From Desertivirga xinjiangensis (GTDB lineage Bacteria; Bacteroidota; Bacteroidia; Sphingobacteriales; Sphingobacteriaceae): a stretch of 64,000 nucleotides of DNA. Location: contig NZ_JAFMZP010000011.1 in the NCBI RefSeq assembly GCF_024436435.1, forward strand, positions 1 through 64,000. Direction: 5' to 3'. The translations under genes were made by a program, and so were the position numbers. The notes under the pieces were generated by a model that was given only the letters and a program-made list of their open reading frames with translations, was not told the origin of the DNA and did no database searches. Of the stretch, positions 43,570 through 52,648 are shown piece after piece. How positions within the stretch are numbered: position 1 is the stretch's first letter; each line of letters starts with the position of its first letter.

Positions 43570-43588
43570 AAGGAGTCTCAGACTCCTT
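43570..43588. repeat. Perfect palindrome after the OstA-like gene
   Basis: AAGGAGTCT-C-AGACTCCTT, 9-bp arms with one central base, 31 bp after the stop codon of the OstA-like gene. It may be its terminator, although only a weak A/T tail follows. It adjoins dispersed-repeat copy B. Confidence 0.5.
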
Positions 43589-43613
43589 AAAGCGCTATAA
43601 TTAAACGCCTAAC

Positions 43614-43705
43614 GAGTCAGAGACTTTCATTTATTGGTTAATCCTTAGTCCCCTGCACTCTTTAGCCGAGGCTACAGACTAAGGACAGCGGTGTGGCACG
43701 CGTGC
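43614..43705 (+). repeat. Dispersed CCTTAG-hairpin repeat, copy B, with GC palindrome
   Basis: Same order as copy A at 603-663: GAGTCAGAGACT, ATT-rich spacer, TTAATCCTTAGTC, 25-30 nt loop, GACTAAGGACAG, ending at 43688. It is directly followed by the palindrome GCACGCGTGC at 43696-43705, related to the GC-rich elements at 29164 and 38943. Confidence 0.6.
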
Positions 43706-43736
43706 GTCTTGTGTCTGGAATTTAGATGCAAACCTT

Positions 43737-44321
43737 TCAATATTCGTTATACCCATCGAGAAAATCGGTAAGTTTTTGTATCGCCTGCGCCCTGTGTGAG
43801 ATTTGATTTTTTTCTTCTCCGCTCATGTCGGCGTATGTAATATTGTAGCCTTCAGGCTGAAAGATGGGATCGTAGCCAAACCCGGCATTTCCTGAGCGAT
43901 CAGCAGTGATTCGCCCTTCGGCCCTTCCTTCGAACAGATATTCGTTCCCATCGAGGATCAAGGAGATCACACAGATGAAGCGTGCTTGCCGGTTGCTTTT
44001 TCCTTTCATATTATCAAGCACCAGTTGCAGATTAGTTTCAGGATCTCTCGAGCCGGAATATCGGGCGGAATAAACTCCCGGTTCCCCATTCAGCGCGTCT
44101 ACTTCAAGCCCCGAGTCGTCAGAGAAGCAATCAAGTTTAAAGTGATCGAAAATATAACGGCTTTTTTGGGAAGCATTTTCTTCGAAAGTAGTCCCCGTTT
44201 CAGGGATATCTTCAAAGCAGCCTGCTTCTTCGAGGGTTTTCAGGTGAAACTTGCTACCCATCAGGGCCTGGACTTCTTCCAGCTTATGTTTATTATTCGT
44301 CGCGAATACGAGTGATTTCAT
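43737..44321 (-). CDS. rdgB: Non-canonical purine NTP pyrophosphatase (RdgB/HAM1)
   Basis: 194 residues from ATG 44321: SLVFATNNKHKLEEVQALMG, FEENASQKSRYIF, CFSDDSGLEVDALNGEPGVYSARY and GRAEGRITADRSGNAGFGYDPIF. It hydrolyses dITP and XTP, keeping them out of DNA. An upstream in-frame ATG at 44378 would add 19 non-matching residues. The family and length are typical. Confidence 0.95.
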   Translation of the reverse strand: MKSLVFATNNKHKLEEVQALMGSKFHLKTLEEAGCFEDIPETGTTFEENASQKSRYIFDHFKLDCFSDDSGLEVDALNGEPGVYSARYSGSRDPETNLQLVLDNMKGKSNRQARFICVISLILDGNEYLFEGRAEGRITADRSGNAGFGYDPIFQPEGYNITYADMSGEEKNQISHRAQAIQKLTDFLDGYNEY

Positions 44322-44353
44322 ATATAGGGGTTGATTTGTTGTACTGCAGCGCC

Positions 44354-44890
44354 TCAAAATCCTTTCATAACATTCCAAAAGATTTTTTTCTTTTCCACAT
44401 CGTTGAGCATTTCGGAAAAGTTGAAGGTGTTCAGAAGTTGTATTCCCTCATGTTCCGAGATCTTGTTCGGGCTCAGTGCCGGTAGGCCAAATCTTTCCGG
44501 ATTGAGTCCGAAGAGCACCACTTTACTGCAGGCAAAAAATGTCTTTAATTGTTGCAGGCTTGCTGCGGGGTTGGTCGCTACATTCATAACAGCCACGTCG
44601 CCCAAACTCATCTTTTTTGCGGTCAGGATACTTTGAAGGGCTTCCAGTTCCTTGGGGGCCATTACTTGATGGCCGGGATAGTCAACCAGCAGCAGGAAAT
44701 ACTTATTGTTTTCACCCAGATAGTCAAACGAAGGCTGGGGAGGAGGAGCGGGACTTTCAGCCTGGCTTTCCCGAATGTTAGTTTGGCTCACGTCTTTTAC
44801 AGCCTCAAGGTCGATTGGATCAATAAGATAGAGTTCTTCAGTCATTAAATACTGAAGGGAAACCGGGTGTGTTGCTTTCAATCCACTCAT
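44354..44890 (-). CDS. Hypothetical protein, uncharacterised Bacteroidota family
   Basis: 178 residues. No family is recognised. Features are a Pro-rich segment SPAPPPQPSFDYLG, a FLLLVDYPG strand, and a C-terminal alternating helix-strand part (LQSILTAKKMSLGDVAVMN, VVLFGLNPERFGLPAL). It looks like a small Rossmann-like or DNA polymerase III subunit-like fold, but this is only an impression. A TAGTTTTG -7 element lies at 44895-44902, 4 nt upstream of the ATG. It is next to rdgB, 32 bp apart, so probably cotranscribed with it. Confidence 0.6.
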   Translation of the reverse strand: MSGLKATHPVSLQYLMTEELYLIDPIDLEAVKDVSQTNIRESQAESPAPPPQPSFDYLGENNKYFLLLVDYPGHQVMAPKELEALQSILTAKKMSLGDVAVMNVATNPAASLQQLKTFFACSKVVLFGLNPERFGLPALSPNKISEHEGIQLLNTFNFSEMLNDVEKKKIFWNVMKGF

Positions 44891-44894
44891 CGTT

Positions 44895-44902
44895 CAAAAC
44901 TA
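44895..44902 (-). promoter_or_regulatory. -7 element 4 nt before the start of the 178-residue protein
   Basis: The minus strand reads TAGTTTTG, an exact TAnnTTTG match, ending 4 nt before the ATG at 44890. It suggests a leaderless transcript. Confidence 0.45.
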
Positions 44903-45062
44903 CAAAAAAACCTGCAATCTGCGACCCTGATGCCCACAAGGCATTCTTGTTAAAAATAGTTAAAAACTAATTTTTTAGCGGTTTCCCAGATTAATCGGCT
45001 TACCTTTATATACGCAAAATGGCATAATTTCAGAAAATCAGTGAATAATAAATTATATCTGA

Positions 45063-45070
45063 TAATTTTG
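45063..45070 (+). promoter_or_regulatory. -7 element upstream of the SurA-like gene
   Basis: TAATTTTG in the 256-bp gap before the foldase gene, 76 nt upstream of its ATG. No clear -33. The gap otherwise shows only AT-rich sequence. Confidence 0.4.
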
Positions 45071-45146
45071 CAAGATTTCTTAAGCGAACAGAAATCAAAA
45101 ATTGCATGGAAATGCCTCTTTGGCAATAAAAATATAGGTATTAAGG

Positions 45147-46493
45147 ATGAGAAAATTTTTTAGGGTACTTTTGGTATTGGTTACTGTGGGAAATACCCTT
45201 TATGCACAACGTTCAGTGAATAAAATAGTAGCGGTTGTAGGAGACAATATTATCTTACAATCGGATATTGAACGTGATTATGCCAATTACATTTTACAGG
45301 GGAATCCCGAAAATCCGGAGGTAAAATGTTACCTGGTTCAGCAAATGCTTACTCAAAAACTACTTTCTCAGCAAGCAGTAATTGACTCTGTGACTGTTAC
45401 TGATGATGAGGTTACCAATGAGGTTGACCGCCGCATGAGAGCTTTTATGCAAAGGGCTGGTGGGCAAGAGCGATTAGAGCAATTTCTGAACCGTTCGGTA
45501 ATTCAGTATAAAGATGAGATCCGGCCGGATGTAAGAGAGCAGCTGGTAGCTGAAAGAATGCGTGGAAAGATCACTGAAAATGTTGCGGTGACTCCGCTTG
45601 AAGTAAAGCGTTTTTTTGAATCAATTCCCAAAGACAGTTTGCCTTATTTCAACACAGAAGTTGAGATCGGCGAAATAGTAACTTACCCGAAGCTTACAAA
45701 AAAGGAGAAGGAGGCTTTCCGGGATAAGGCAGAGGCTTTGCGCTTAAGGGTTAAGGGTGGCGAAAGCTTTGAGACATTGGCGCGGCTGTACTCTCAGGAT
45801 CCGGGTTCCGCGCCTGACGGTGGGGATCTTGGATTTTTTGACCGGACTGTGATGACTAAAGAATTTACGGCAATGGCCTTTAAGCTTAAAGCAGGTGATT
45901 TGTCGCCGGTCTTTGAGACTGATTTTGGTTTCCATTTTCTGCAGGTTATCGACCGAAGAGGCGAGCAGGTAAGAGTAAGACATATTTTGATTAAAATAGA
46001 GCCAACTCCTGCGAGTCTTGACCGGACTAAGGCTCATATAGACAGCATTCACCGTGACGTGGTTGCCGGTAAAATTCCCTTTGCGACCGCAGCCTCTATG
46101 TTTTCTGATAATAATGATACCAAATATACCGGAGGTATGCTGTTGAACACTGAAGGTGTTCAGAGCCGTACTACGTATATCCCTACTGACAAACTGGAGC
46201 CTCAAGTCTTTTTAACGATCGACACGATGAAGGTTGGGTCGTTTTCTAAGCCTCAGCTATTTACTGCGAAAGATGGTAAACAAGGCTATCGCTTTTTATA
46301 CCTGAAGTCAAAAACTCAGCCCCACCAGGCCAGTCTGGAAACGGATTTTCCAAAGTTGAAGGAAAGTGCTTATGAGGATAAATTGAACCGGCAGGTAAGT
46401 GAGTGGTTCGAGCAAAGACGGAAATCTACCTATATTAAGATTGATCAGGAGTTTCAGTCATGTGAAGGTTTAAAAATGTGGGTTGCCAAATAA
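45147..46493 (+). CDS. SurA-like periplasmic peptidylprolyl isomerase
   Basis: 448 residues. Signal peptide FFRVLLVLVTVGNTLYAQ, then an N-terminal SurA helical domain (KIVAVVGDNIILQSDIERDYA). Two parvulin-type PPIC domains follow: about 165-270 (GESFETLARLYSQDPGSAPDGG) and a more degenerate second one (VRHILIKIEP, FATAASMFSDNNDTKYTGG). It chaperones outer-membrane proteins. It is followed 12 bp later by a MoxR-type ATPase gene, so the two are likely cotranscribed. Confidence 0.88.
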   Translation: MRKFFRVLLVLVTVGNTLYAQRSVNKIVAVVGDNIILQSDIERDYANYILQGNPENPEVKCYLVQQMLTQKLLSQQAVIDSVTVTDDEVTNEVDRRMRAFMQRAGGQERLEQFLNRSVIQYKDEIRPDVREQLVAERMRGKITENVAVTPLEVKRFFESIPKDSLPYFNTEVEIGEIVTYPKLTKKEKEAFRDKAEALRLRVKGGESFETLARLYSQDPGSAPDGGDLGFFDRTVMTKEFTAMAFKLKAGDLSPVFETDFGFHFLQVIDRRGEQVRVRHILIKIEPTPASLDRTKAHIDSIHRDVVAGKIPFATAASMFSDNNDTKYTGGMLLNTEGVQSRTTYIPTDKLEPQVFLTIDTMKVGSFSKPQLFTAKDGKQGYRFLYLKSKTQPHQASLETDFPKLKESAYEDKLNRQVSEWFEQRRKSTYIKIDQEFQSCEGLKMWVAK

Positions 46494-46505
46494 AACCAGA
46501 TCTTA

Positions 46506-47468
46506 ATGGCCTGCCAATCGGATATCGAAGCAATAGATGCCCTTGCTGCATCCTATAAAAAGATAAGAACTGAGATCGGAAATGTCATCATAGGGCAGGA
46601 CGATGTCGTGAAATCTGTTTTAATCTCAATATTCAGCAATGGACATTGCTTATTGGTGGGTGTCCCTGGGCTGGCAAAAACTTTATTGGTACAAACGGTG
46701 GCCCAGGTACTTGACCTGAGTTATAACAGAATTCAATTTACCCCCGACTTAATGCCATCGGATATTCTTGGTTCGGAAATTCTTGGTGAGGATCGCGCAT
46801 TTAAGTTCATTAAGGGGCCGGTGTTCTCTAATATCATACTTGCCGACGAAATTAATCGTACTCCTCCTAAGACACAGGCTGCTTTACTTGAAGCCATGCA
46901 GGAAAAGATCGTGACGGTAGGTGGACAAACTTATTCGTTGCCTCAACCTTTCTTCGTGTTAGCCACGCAAAACCCTATTGAGCAGGAGGGAACCTATCCC
47001 TTACCGGAAGCACAATTAGACCGCTTTATGTTTAATGTATTCCTTTCCTATCCTTCTTTTCAGGAAGAGCTCCAGGTTGTAAAAAACACCACTGCTAACA
47101 GGCAAATAGCATTGCAGAAAATATTAAATGCAGAAGAAATAAGATATTTTCAGCGCCTCGTCCGAAATGTTCCGATAACCGATAATGTGCTTGAATATGC
47201 CGTATCTCTTGCCGCAAAGACCCGCCCTAATACCGCTACAGCAACTGCTGAAGTAAACAAATTTCTGAGCTGGGGCGCAGGGCCGCGGGCTTCCCAGTAT
47301 TTAGTATTAGGAGCAAAGTGTCATGCTGTGATATCAGGTAAATACTCACCGGACATCGAGGATGTGCAGGCAATTGCAGAGCCTATCCTTCGCCATCGTA
47401 TTGTGCGTAATTATAAAGCGGAGGCTGAAGGGGTAACAACTGAAGATCTGATCAAGCGACTGTTGTAG
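46506..47468 (+). CDS. MoxR-family AAA ATPase
   Basis: 320 residues. Walker A GVPGLAKTLLVQ, Walker B IILADEINRTPPKTQ, sensor 1 ATQNPIEQEGTYPLPEAQLDRF, and an arginine-rich C-terminal lid with GPRASQYLVLGAKCHAV. MoxR ATPases act as chaperones that load partner proteins, often with DUF58 and VWA proteins, but those partners are not next to it here. It is cotranscribed with the foldase gene. Its 3' end takes part in a 9-bp inverted repeat. Confidence 0.9.
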   Translation: MACQSDIEAIDALAASYKKIRTEIGNVIIGQDDVVKSVLISIFSNGHCLLVGVPGLAKTLLVQTVAQVLDLSYNRIQFTPDLMPSDILGSEILGEDRAFKFIKGPVFSNIILADEINRTPPKTQAALLEAMQEKIVTVGGQTYSLPQPFFVLATQNPIEQEGTYPLPEAQLDRFMFNVFLSYPSFQEELQVVKNTTANRQIALQKILNAEEIRYFQRLVRNVPITDNVLEYAVSLAAKTRPNTATATAEVNKFLSWGAGPRASQYLVLGAKCHAVISGKYSPDIEDVQAIAEPILRHRIVRNYKAEAEGVTTEDLIKRLL

Positions 47469-47479
47469 TCCGCTTGATC
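47450..47479. terminator. Inverted repeat spanning the MoxR stop codon
   Basis: GATCAAGCG at 47450-47458 pairs with CGCTTGATC at 47471-47479, with ACT/AGT continuing inward. The left arm is coding. It could end transcription of both convergent genes; the T-run on the + strand is weak. Confidence 0.4.
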
Positions 47480-47493
47480 CTGCTTAATCTTTG

Positions 47494-48366
47494 TTATTCT
47501 CCGGACTCTGTGTAGATCTGCAGAATAATATTCCATTTATACCCTGGCTGAACTTCCCAGATCCTTATGTAGTTGTATTTTTTGGGTCCGGTTTTTCCGA
47601 CTATAGTTGAAGTGCCCTGAGTAAAAGCATAATCACCGCTGTAAGCTCTGTCAGCTTTTACCGGTATTGATATTTCCCTAAATTCGCGCTTCTTCCAGAA
47701 ATTCATGATTGCTGCTTTGCCGATCACCGGTTCGTAATCCGGAAAAAGCAGCCTTGATTGAGGTGAAAGGAACTCGTTCATGGCAACTTTGTTATCGGCT
47801 TTCTGGATGGTGCTCAGTAACTTATCAGAGCTGAAAACAATGTCTTCACGCTCCTGTAATCGTTTTTGCGATCTTTGGTGAATAAAGATCTCATTAGCAG
47901 GGTTTGTGAAATCCAGTGCCGGTATTGTTTTCGGTTTTTTATGTGAAATGGGCATTGTGAGTGCCAGTTTCCAAATGCCTTTTTTGTTTTTTTTCCACAC
48001 CGACAGATAGGAGCCGTAGTAAGCAGCGGGGCCATCGTCTGTCTGTTTGAAAGCGAACGGACCGGTTGTAAAACCCCAGTCGTTACTTTTAGACACCCTT
48101 GCAAATGAAGGTTCCCAACTTAAATAGCCCAGATTAATACTGTCAGGCTGTTTTTTATAATAGCGGACGGCGTTTACAGGGCTGGGTTTAAAGATGACCG
48201 TGTTAGCATCCGAAACCTTGATAAAGGCTTTTTTCAGGCCCTTTTCCTTAACCCTGGCTGCAAAGTAATTTTCGGCAGCGATGAGCTGGCCCACTTTATC
48301 GGCAGTTTGCGAGAGAGCTGGCCCTGCGATTGTCAATAAAAAAGATAAATAAAAAAGAAACTTCAT
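47494..48366 (-). CDS. Secreted protein with two NTF2/SnoaL-like domains
   Basis: 290 residues. The N-terminal signal peptide is FLFYLSFLLTIAGPALSQ. The body divides into two NTF2-like halves of about 125 residues, typical of DUF4440-type proteins: AAENYFAARVKEKGLKKAF starts the first, and KLLSTIQKADNKVAMNEFL the second, which ends RIWEVQPGYKWNIILQIY. No catalytic residues stand out. It is 24 bp downstream of cysS and probably cotranscribed. Confidence 0.65.
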   Translation of the reverse strand: MKFLFYLSFLLTIAGPALSQTADKVGQLIAAENYFAARVKEKGLKKAFIKVSDANTVIFKPSPVNAVRYYKKQPDSINLGYLSWEPSFARVSKSNDWGFTTGPFAFKQTDDGPAAYYGSYLSVWKKNKKGIWKLALTMPISHKKPKTIPALDFTNPANEIFIHQRSQKRLQEREDIVFSSDKLLSTIQKADNKVAMNEFLSPQSRLLFPDYEPVIGKAAIMNFWKKREFREISIPVKADRAYSGDYAFTQGTSTIVGKTGPKKYNYIRIWEVQPGYKWNIILQIYTESGE

Positions 48367-48390
48367 TAATAAGGGATTGGATGAATATAA

Positions 48391-49851
48391 TTAGGCCTTG
48401 CTCCAGGTTGTTCCTTCTTTGCCATCTTTCAGCTGAATTCCCAAAGCCTGTAAGCCATTGCGGATCTTGTCGGATGTTGCATAATCCTTATTTTCCTTAG
48501 CCTCCGAGCGCAGTTCTATAATAAACTCCATAAGTCGCGTTATATTGTCCGTTTGTGCCTGCTCTTCTTTAAGGCCCAATATATCATACACAAAATCGCT
48601 CATCAATGTTTTTAATGCGTCTATGTCGGCCTCTGTGGCCGAAGCTTTTCCATCATATACACTGTTAATGATACGTGCTGCCTCAAACAGGTGTGCGATA
48701 GTTACCGGGCTGTTAAAATCGTCGTCCATGGCATCATAGCACGCCTGCCTGATCGAAGCTACATCGATACTGGAGTTTGCAGATGCTTTAAGTTTATCCA
48801 ATAGTCCGCAGGCATTCATCAGTCGTTTAAACCCTTTATCGGATGCCTCAAGTGCTTCATTGGAGAAATCGAGCGTGCTTCTGTAATGAGCCTGCAGCAT
48901 GAAGAAACGAACCGTCATAGGTGAGAACCCCTGGCTCAACAAGGGATGATTGCCTGTAAAAAGCTCATGAGGCAAAAAGCCGTTACCTGCCGACTTTGAC
49001 ATACGTGTGCCATTTACGGTAAGCATATTAGTATGCATCCAGTATTTTGCCGGCTGAGTATGGTTGCAAGCCTGCGATTGTGCGATTTCATTGGTGTGAT
49101 GTGTAGCTGCAAGATCCATACCTCCTCCGTGGATATCAAAGATCTCGCCCAGGTATTTATTGCTCATGGCTGAGCACTCGATATGCCAGCCGGGGAATCC
49201 CCAGCCCCATGGCGAAGGCCAGCGCATGATGTGTTCTGGTTTCGCTTTGATCCAGAGCGCAAAGTCAAGCCGGCCATGCTTTTCGTCCTGCCCGCCAAGC
49301 TCTCGGGTATTAGCAAGCAGGTCTTCGATGTTCCGGTTTGTTAAAACGGTATAATTATGGTCTTTTGAGTACTTTTCAACGTCAAAATACACGCTGCCAT
49401 TCTTTTCATAAGCGAAGCCATTAGCGATGATATCTTTTACCATTTCAATCTGTTCGGCTATATGCCCGGTTGCAGTCGGCTCTATGCTTGGAGACAGGGT
49501 GTTAAAAAGCTTCATGACATCATGGAAACCAATAGTATAGCGCTGCACGATCTCCATAGGTTCCAGTTGTTCAAGGCGAGCCTTCTTAGAAAACTTATCA
49601 TCGCCCTCATCCCTGTCGCCTTCCAAATGGCCGGCATCGGTGATATTCCGCACATATCGTACTTTATAACCTTTGTGCGATAAATAACGGTAGATTAAGT
49701 CGAAGGATACAAAGGTGCGGCAGTTGCCCAGATGAACATCACTATATACTGTAGGCCCGCAAACATACATGCCCACAAAGGGCGCATTTACGGGTTCAAA
49801 GTTTTCTTTTGTTCTTGTTAAGGTATTATAAACAACGAGGTTGTTACTCAT
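48391..49851 (-). CDS. cysS: Cysteinyl-tRNA synthetase
   Basis: 486 residues. Class I signatures: [20 protein letters not shown], where HLGN is the HIGH motif and the Cys binds zinc, WHIECSAMS and RMSKSAGN for KMSKS. Length and architecture are normal. A TAAGTTTG element lies at 49856-49863, ending 4 nt before the ATG, so the start is firm and the transcript may be leaderless. Confidence 0.97.
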   Translation of the reverse strand: MSNNLVVYNTLTRTKENFEPVNAPFVGMYVCGPTVYSDVHLGNCRTFVSFDLIYRYLSHKGYKVRYVRNITDAGHLEGDRDEGDDKFSKKARLEQLEPMEIVQRYTIGFHDVMKLFNTLSPSIEPTATGHIAEQIEMVKDIIANGFAYEKNGSVYFDVEKYSKDHNYTVLTNRNIEDLLANTRELGGQDEKHGRLDFALWIKAKPEHIMRWPSPWGWGFPGWHIECSAMSNKYLGEIFDIHGGGMDLAATHHTNEIAQSQACNHTQPAKYWMHTNMLTVNGTRMSKSAGNGFLPHELFTGNHPLLSQGFSPMTVRFFMLQAHYRSTLDFSNEALEASDKGFKRLMNACGLLDKLKASANSSIDVASIRQACYDAMDDDFNSPVTIAHLFEAARIINSVYDGKASATEADIDALKTLMSDFVYDILGLKEEQAQTDNITRLMEFIIELRSEAKENKDYATSDKIRNGLQALGIQLKDGKEGTTWSKA

Positions 49852-49855
49852 GATG

Positions 49856-49863
49856 CAAACTTA
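49856..49863 (-). promoter_or_regulatory. -7 element 4 nt before the cysS start
   Basis: The minus strand reads TAAGTTTG, an exact TAnnTTTG match, followed by 4 nt and then ATG. Same geometry as at 41473 and 44895. Confidence 0.45.
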
Positions 49864-49911
49864 ATAAAATCGGGTAATATAAAATTCGGGAAGAATGAGG
49901 TCGATAAGAAT

Positions 49912-51051
49912 TTATTGTTTTACCTCATGGTTTAGTTCTAAGTCGCTGCGTACAGGATAATGATCTGAAAGCTTCTTATTTATGATGCAGTAATTCATTA
50001 CGTTAAATTCACCGGAGGCCAGAATGTAGTCAATCTGGAAGTTGGGAAAATCACCATTATAAGTCACTCCGAAACCGCTTCCTCTTTCCCGGAAGCTGTT
50101 TTTGATATTCTTAGAAAGCGTGTTAACCGTATATGAAACGGGTGTGTCGTTAAAGTCTCCAACAATAATATATGGAAGCTCGCTTTCGCGTGCATGGGCT
50201 CTTAGTATTTTTGCTTGTTCGCCGCGTTTTATAAAGGCTTGTTTCAGGCGGCTGCCAATGCGTCTCGGCGATTCAGAATCATCGGTATTGATCTGTTTGA
50301 TCTCTTTCAGGTAATTGTAGTCTTCCTTTTGGAATTTGATTGACTGCAGGTGAACGTTATAAATTCGGAATGTTTGTTTGTTAACCTTAAAGTCGGCATA
50401 TGTAACCTGATTTCCACGGTCGGTATTAGGGAAAACAATATTTCCTTTTTTTCTGATCCGGTATTTTGAAAAAATGGCCAGTCCGATAGTTTCATAATCG
50501 TTTCCCATATTTTCTTCAATATAATAGTGTTCCGTATTCAGGATTTCGAGGATGGATTTTCGGATGTTGAATTCGCCTTTCCTGCGTGAGTAGAATTCCT
50601 GGAGACAAATAATATCCGGCTGTTCGTGCCTTATAACATCGAGCATTTGGTCTTTTATCATCTTGTCGTTCTGCTCATCAAATTTTTTAAAGTAATGAGC
50701 ATTCCATGTAAGCACCCTAATGAAACTTTGTGAAGATTTTGGAACCTGAATACCGGTTGATTCTCTGAACCCAATGGTGCTTACAAGAAACTTCCATCCA
50801 AGAACAATAGTAATTACAGAAAGCAGGGTGTAGAGGGGTTTCCGGAATAACCAGTAGGCCACAAAAAGCAGGTTTACTGCCAGCAGAAAAGGATAACCTA
50901 AACCGATAAATGCGAGGGGCCAAAATGTAGCGGGGCTAATAAAGGATGCGGCATAGCTGAGAAGTAAAACCAGGGCAGCGATCAGGTTGGCTACAAAAAT
51001 GCTTTTACTAACAAAACTGAAAGGTTTTTTTGTTTTTTTCCTAGTCCTCAT
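49912..51051 (-). CDS. Membrane-bound endonuclease/exonuclease/phosphatase family protein
   Basis: 379 residues. Three N-terminal membrane helices (LIAALVLLLSYAASFI and following), then an EEP domain with VLTWNAHYFKKFDEQ, ICLQEFYSRR, VGDFNDTPVSYT and LSDHYPVRSDL. EEP members cleave phosphodiester bonds in nucleic acids, phosphoinositides or sphingomyelin; here the substrate is not known. It is coupled to the second rhomboid gene by a 4-bp overlap, so the three genes form an operon. Confidence 0.82.
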   Translation of the reverse strand: MRTRKKTKKPFSFVSKSIFVANLIAALVLLLSYAASFISPATFWPLAFIGLGYPFLLAVNLLFVAYWLFRKPLYTLLSVITIVLGWKFLVSTIGFRESTGIQVPKSSQSFIRVLTWNAHYFKKFDEQNDKMIKDQMLDVIRHEQPDIICLQEFYSRRKGEFNIRKSILEILNTEHYYIEENMGNDYETIGLAIFSKYRIRKKGNIVFPNTDRGNQVTYADFKVNKQTFRIYNVHLQSIKFQKEDYNYLKEIKQINTDDSESPRRIGSRLKQAFIKRGEQAKILRAHARESELPYIIVGDFNDTPVSYTVNTLSKNIKNSFRERGSGFGVTYNGDFPNFQIDYILASGEFNVMNYCIINKKLSDHYPVRSDLELNHEVKQ

Positions 51052-51908
51052 TCCTTATTGCTGGCTTTAAAAAGCTGCTCTTTCTCCTGCTTGGTTAAGC
51101 TATCGTATCCTGACCTCGAAATTTTATCCAATATCTGATCTATAATCTCTTCGTCAGGAGGTGAACTGACAGGCTTGCTCCTCGTCTGTGAGTTTCTGAT
51201 AACCTTCAGTTTCTTCTTTCGGTCAAAGATCTTGCTCCAGTCATTTCCAGCTTGTAGTTGTTTGATATATATAAATCCCAACAGAGCGCCGCCCAGGTGA
51301 GCGATAGCGCCGCCTGCATTGGTCCCCGCAATAGAAACAAGATCTATCAGAACATATACCAGAGCCAGATACTTCAGACGAACATCACCAAACAGCAATA
51401 GCCTGAGGCTGTAATCGGGCAGAAGGGTGGCGGTAGCCACTATGATGGCCATAACACTTGCGGAGGCTCCTATAACAGGTGGCAGAAAGACGATATTATC
51501 TCTGAAGACAGGAAATACATTGCAGGCAAGAATGAAGAATAATGCGCCTGACAAGCCTCCGGCAATATAATTAAAGGTAAACTGGCGGGCATTTAAGAAA
51601 TCCTCGAAAATCCTTCCGAACCAGTAAAGGCCCAGCATGTTAAATACAAAGTGCAATAAGGCCCTATGGCTGAACATGTAAGTAAAGGGCGTCCAAAATT
51701 TTTCCAGTAAGTCTGGAAGAAATGGCGGGGCTGATAAGTTCATCGTCAGCCAGTCAGACATCGGGGTTCCTTTCGTAAAAAGGAATTCTACTGTTGTGAA
51801 TATGCCCAGCGTAAAAAAGACGATGCTATTAATGCCGATAAATAAATTCATCCGGCTCCCCGAATGAAGCATCTTATACGATAACTCTTTAAATATAGAC
51901 CTGTTCAT
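51048..51908 (-). CDS. Rhomboid family intramembrane protease, divergent second copy
   Basis: 286 residues from ATG 51908, which overlaps the preceding rhomboid stop by 4 bp. Six membrane helices, HFVFNMLGLYWFGRIFE, the Ser motif GASASVMAI (GxSx with Ala/Ser in place of the usual Gly) and the catalytic His in AHLGGALLGF. A charged C-terminal tail of about 70 residues (FDRKKKLKVIRNSQTR...) is cytoplasmic. Whether it is catalytically active is uncertain because of the altered Ser motif. Confidence 0.8.
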   Translation of the reverse strand: MNRSIFKELSYKMLHSGSRMNLFIGINSIVFFTLGIFTTVEFLFTKGTPMSDWLTMNLSAPPFLPDLLEKFWTPFTYMFSHRALLHFVFNMLGLYWFGRIFEDFLNARQFTFNYIAGGLSGALFFILACNVFPVFRDNIVFLPPVIGASASVMAIIVATATLLPDYSLRLLLFGDVRLKYLALVYVLIDLVSIAGTNAGGAIAHLGGALLGFIYIKQLQAGNDWSKIFDRKKKLKVIRNSQTRSKPVSSPPDEEIIDQILDKISRSGYDSLTKQEKEQLFKASNKE

Positions 51909-52627
51909 AAAAATCCTCCGGGACGACGAATTCCCCAAAGTTTAATTAAAATAAAACCGAACAATGCTCCGCCTAAATGAGCAAAATGGGCGACCGAGTC
52001 ACCGGAAAATTTCGCCACGCCGAACACCAGCTCTAATATTACATACACCGGAATAAGGTATTTTGCTTTAATTGGTATAGGCAGAAAGATAAGAAATAAT
52101 TCTGCATTTGGGAATAACAATCCGAAAGCAATTAAAATACCGAAGATAGCACCCGAAGCACCAAGCATGGGGCCGTAATAGATACCGCCTAAAGTCATAA
52201 GGTGCTCCTGGTTGGTTGACTGGTAGGTGTCAACATTTATGGTGAAGCCTCCGGTCATCATGTAAATTTCAACAGCCTGAACCGCCATTTGTAATACCAG
52301 GGCGCCCAGGCCGGTTATAAGATAAAAGTTCAGAAAACGTTTTGAACCAAGGATATTCTCCAGGGTGGATCCAAAGCTGAATAAAGCGAACATATTAAAA
52401 AGAATATGTCCGAAGTTCATGGGGCTATGCATAAACATATATGTGACCACCTGCCAAACCTTGAATTTCGGCGAATCGAAATAATACACGGCCAGGTGAT
52501 CAACCAGGGGGAAACTGTCCCCTTTCCTGAAGAGCAGTGTAGCTATGTAAAAGATAACATTAATAATGAGCAGGTTTTTCACAACCGGCGTAATATTGGC
52601 AAAAGGTGAGGGTCGGTAGCTATTCAT
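51905..52627 (-). CDS. Rhomboid family intramembrane serine protease
   Basis: 240 residues. Six helices with HILFNMFALFSFGSTLE, GASGAIFGILIAFGLL containing the canonical GxSG nucleophile, and AHFAHLGGALFGF with the catalytic His. It cleaves membrane proteins within the bilayer. It is the first of a coupled rhomboid-rhomboid-EEP operon that follows mutL by 21 bp, so all may share one transcript. Substrate unknown. Confidence 0.88.
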   Translation of the reverse strand: MNSYRPSPFANITPVVKNLLIINVIFYIATLLFRKGDSFPLVDHLAVYYFDSPKFKVWQVVTYMFMHSPMNFGHILFNMFALFSFGSTLENILGSKRFLNFYLITGLGALVLQMAVQAVEIYMMTGGFTINVDTYQSTNQEHLMTLGGIYYGPMLGASGAIFGILIAFGLLFPNAELFLIFLPIPIKAKYLIPVYVILELVFGVAKFSGDSVAHFAHLGGALFGFILIKLWGIRRPGGFL

Positions 52628-52648
52628 TAATCTATTCGCTTTCGCTGA

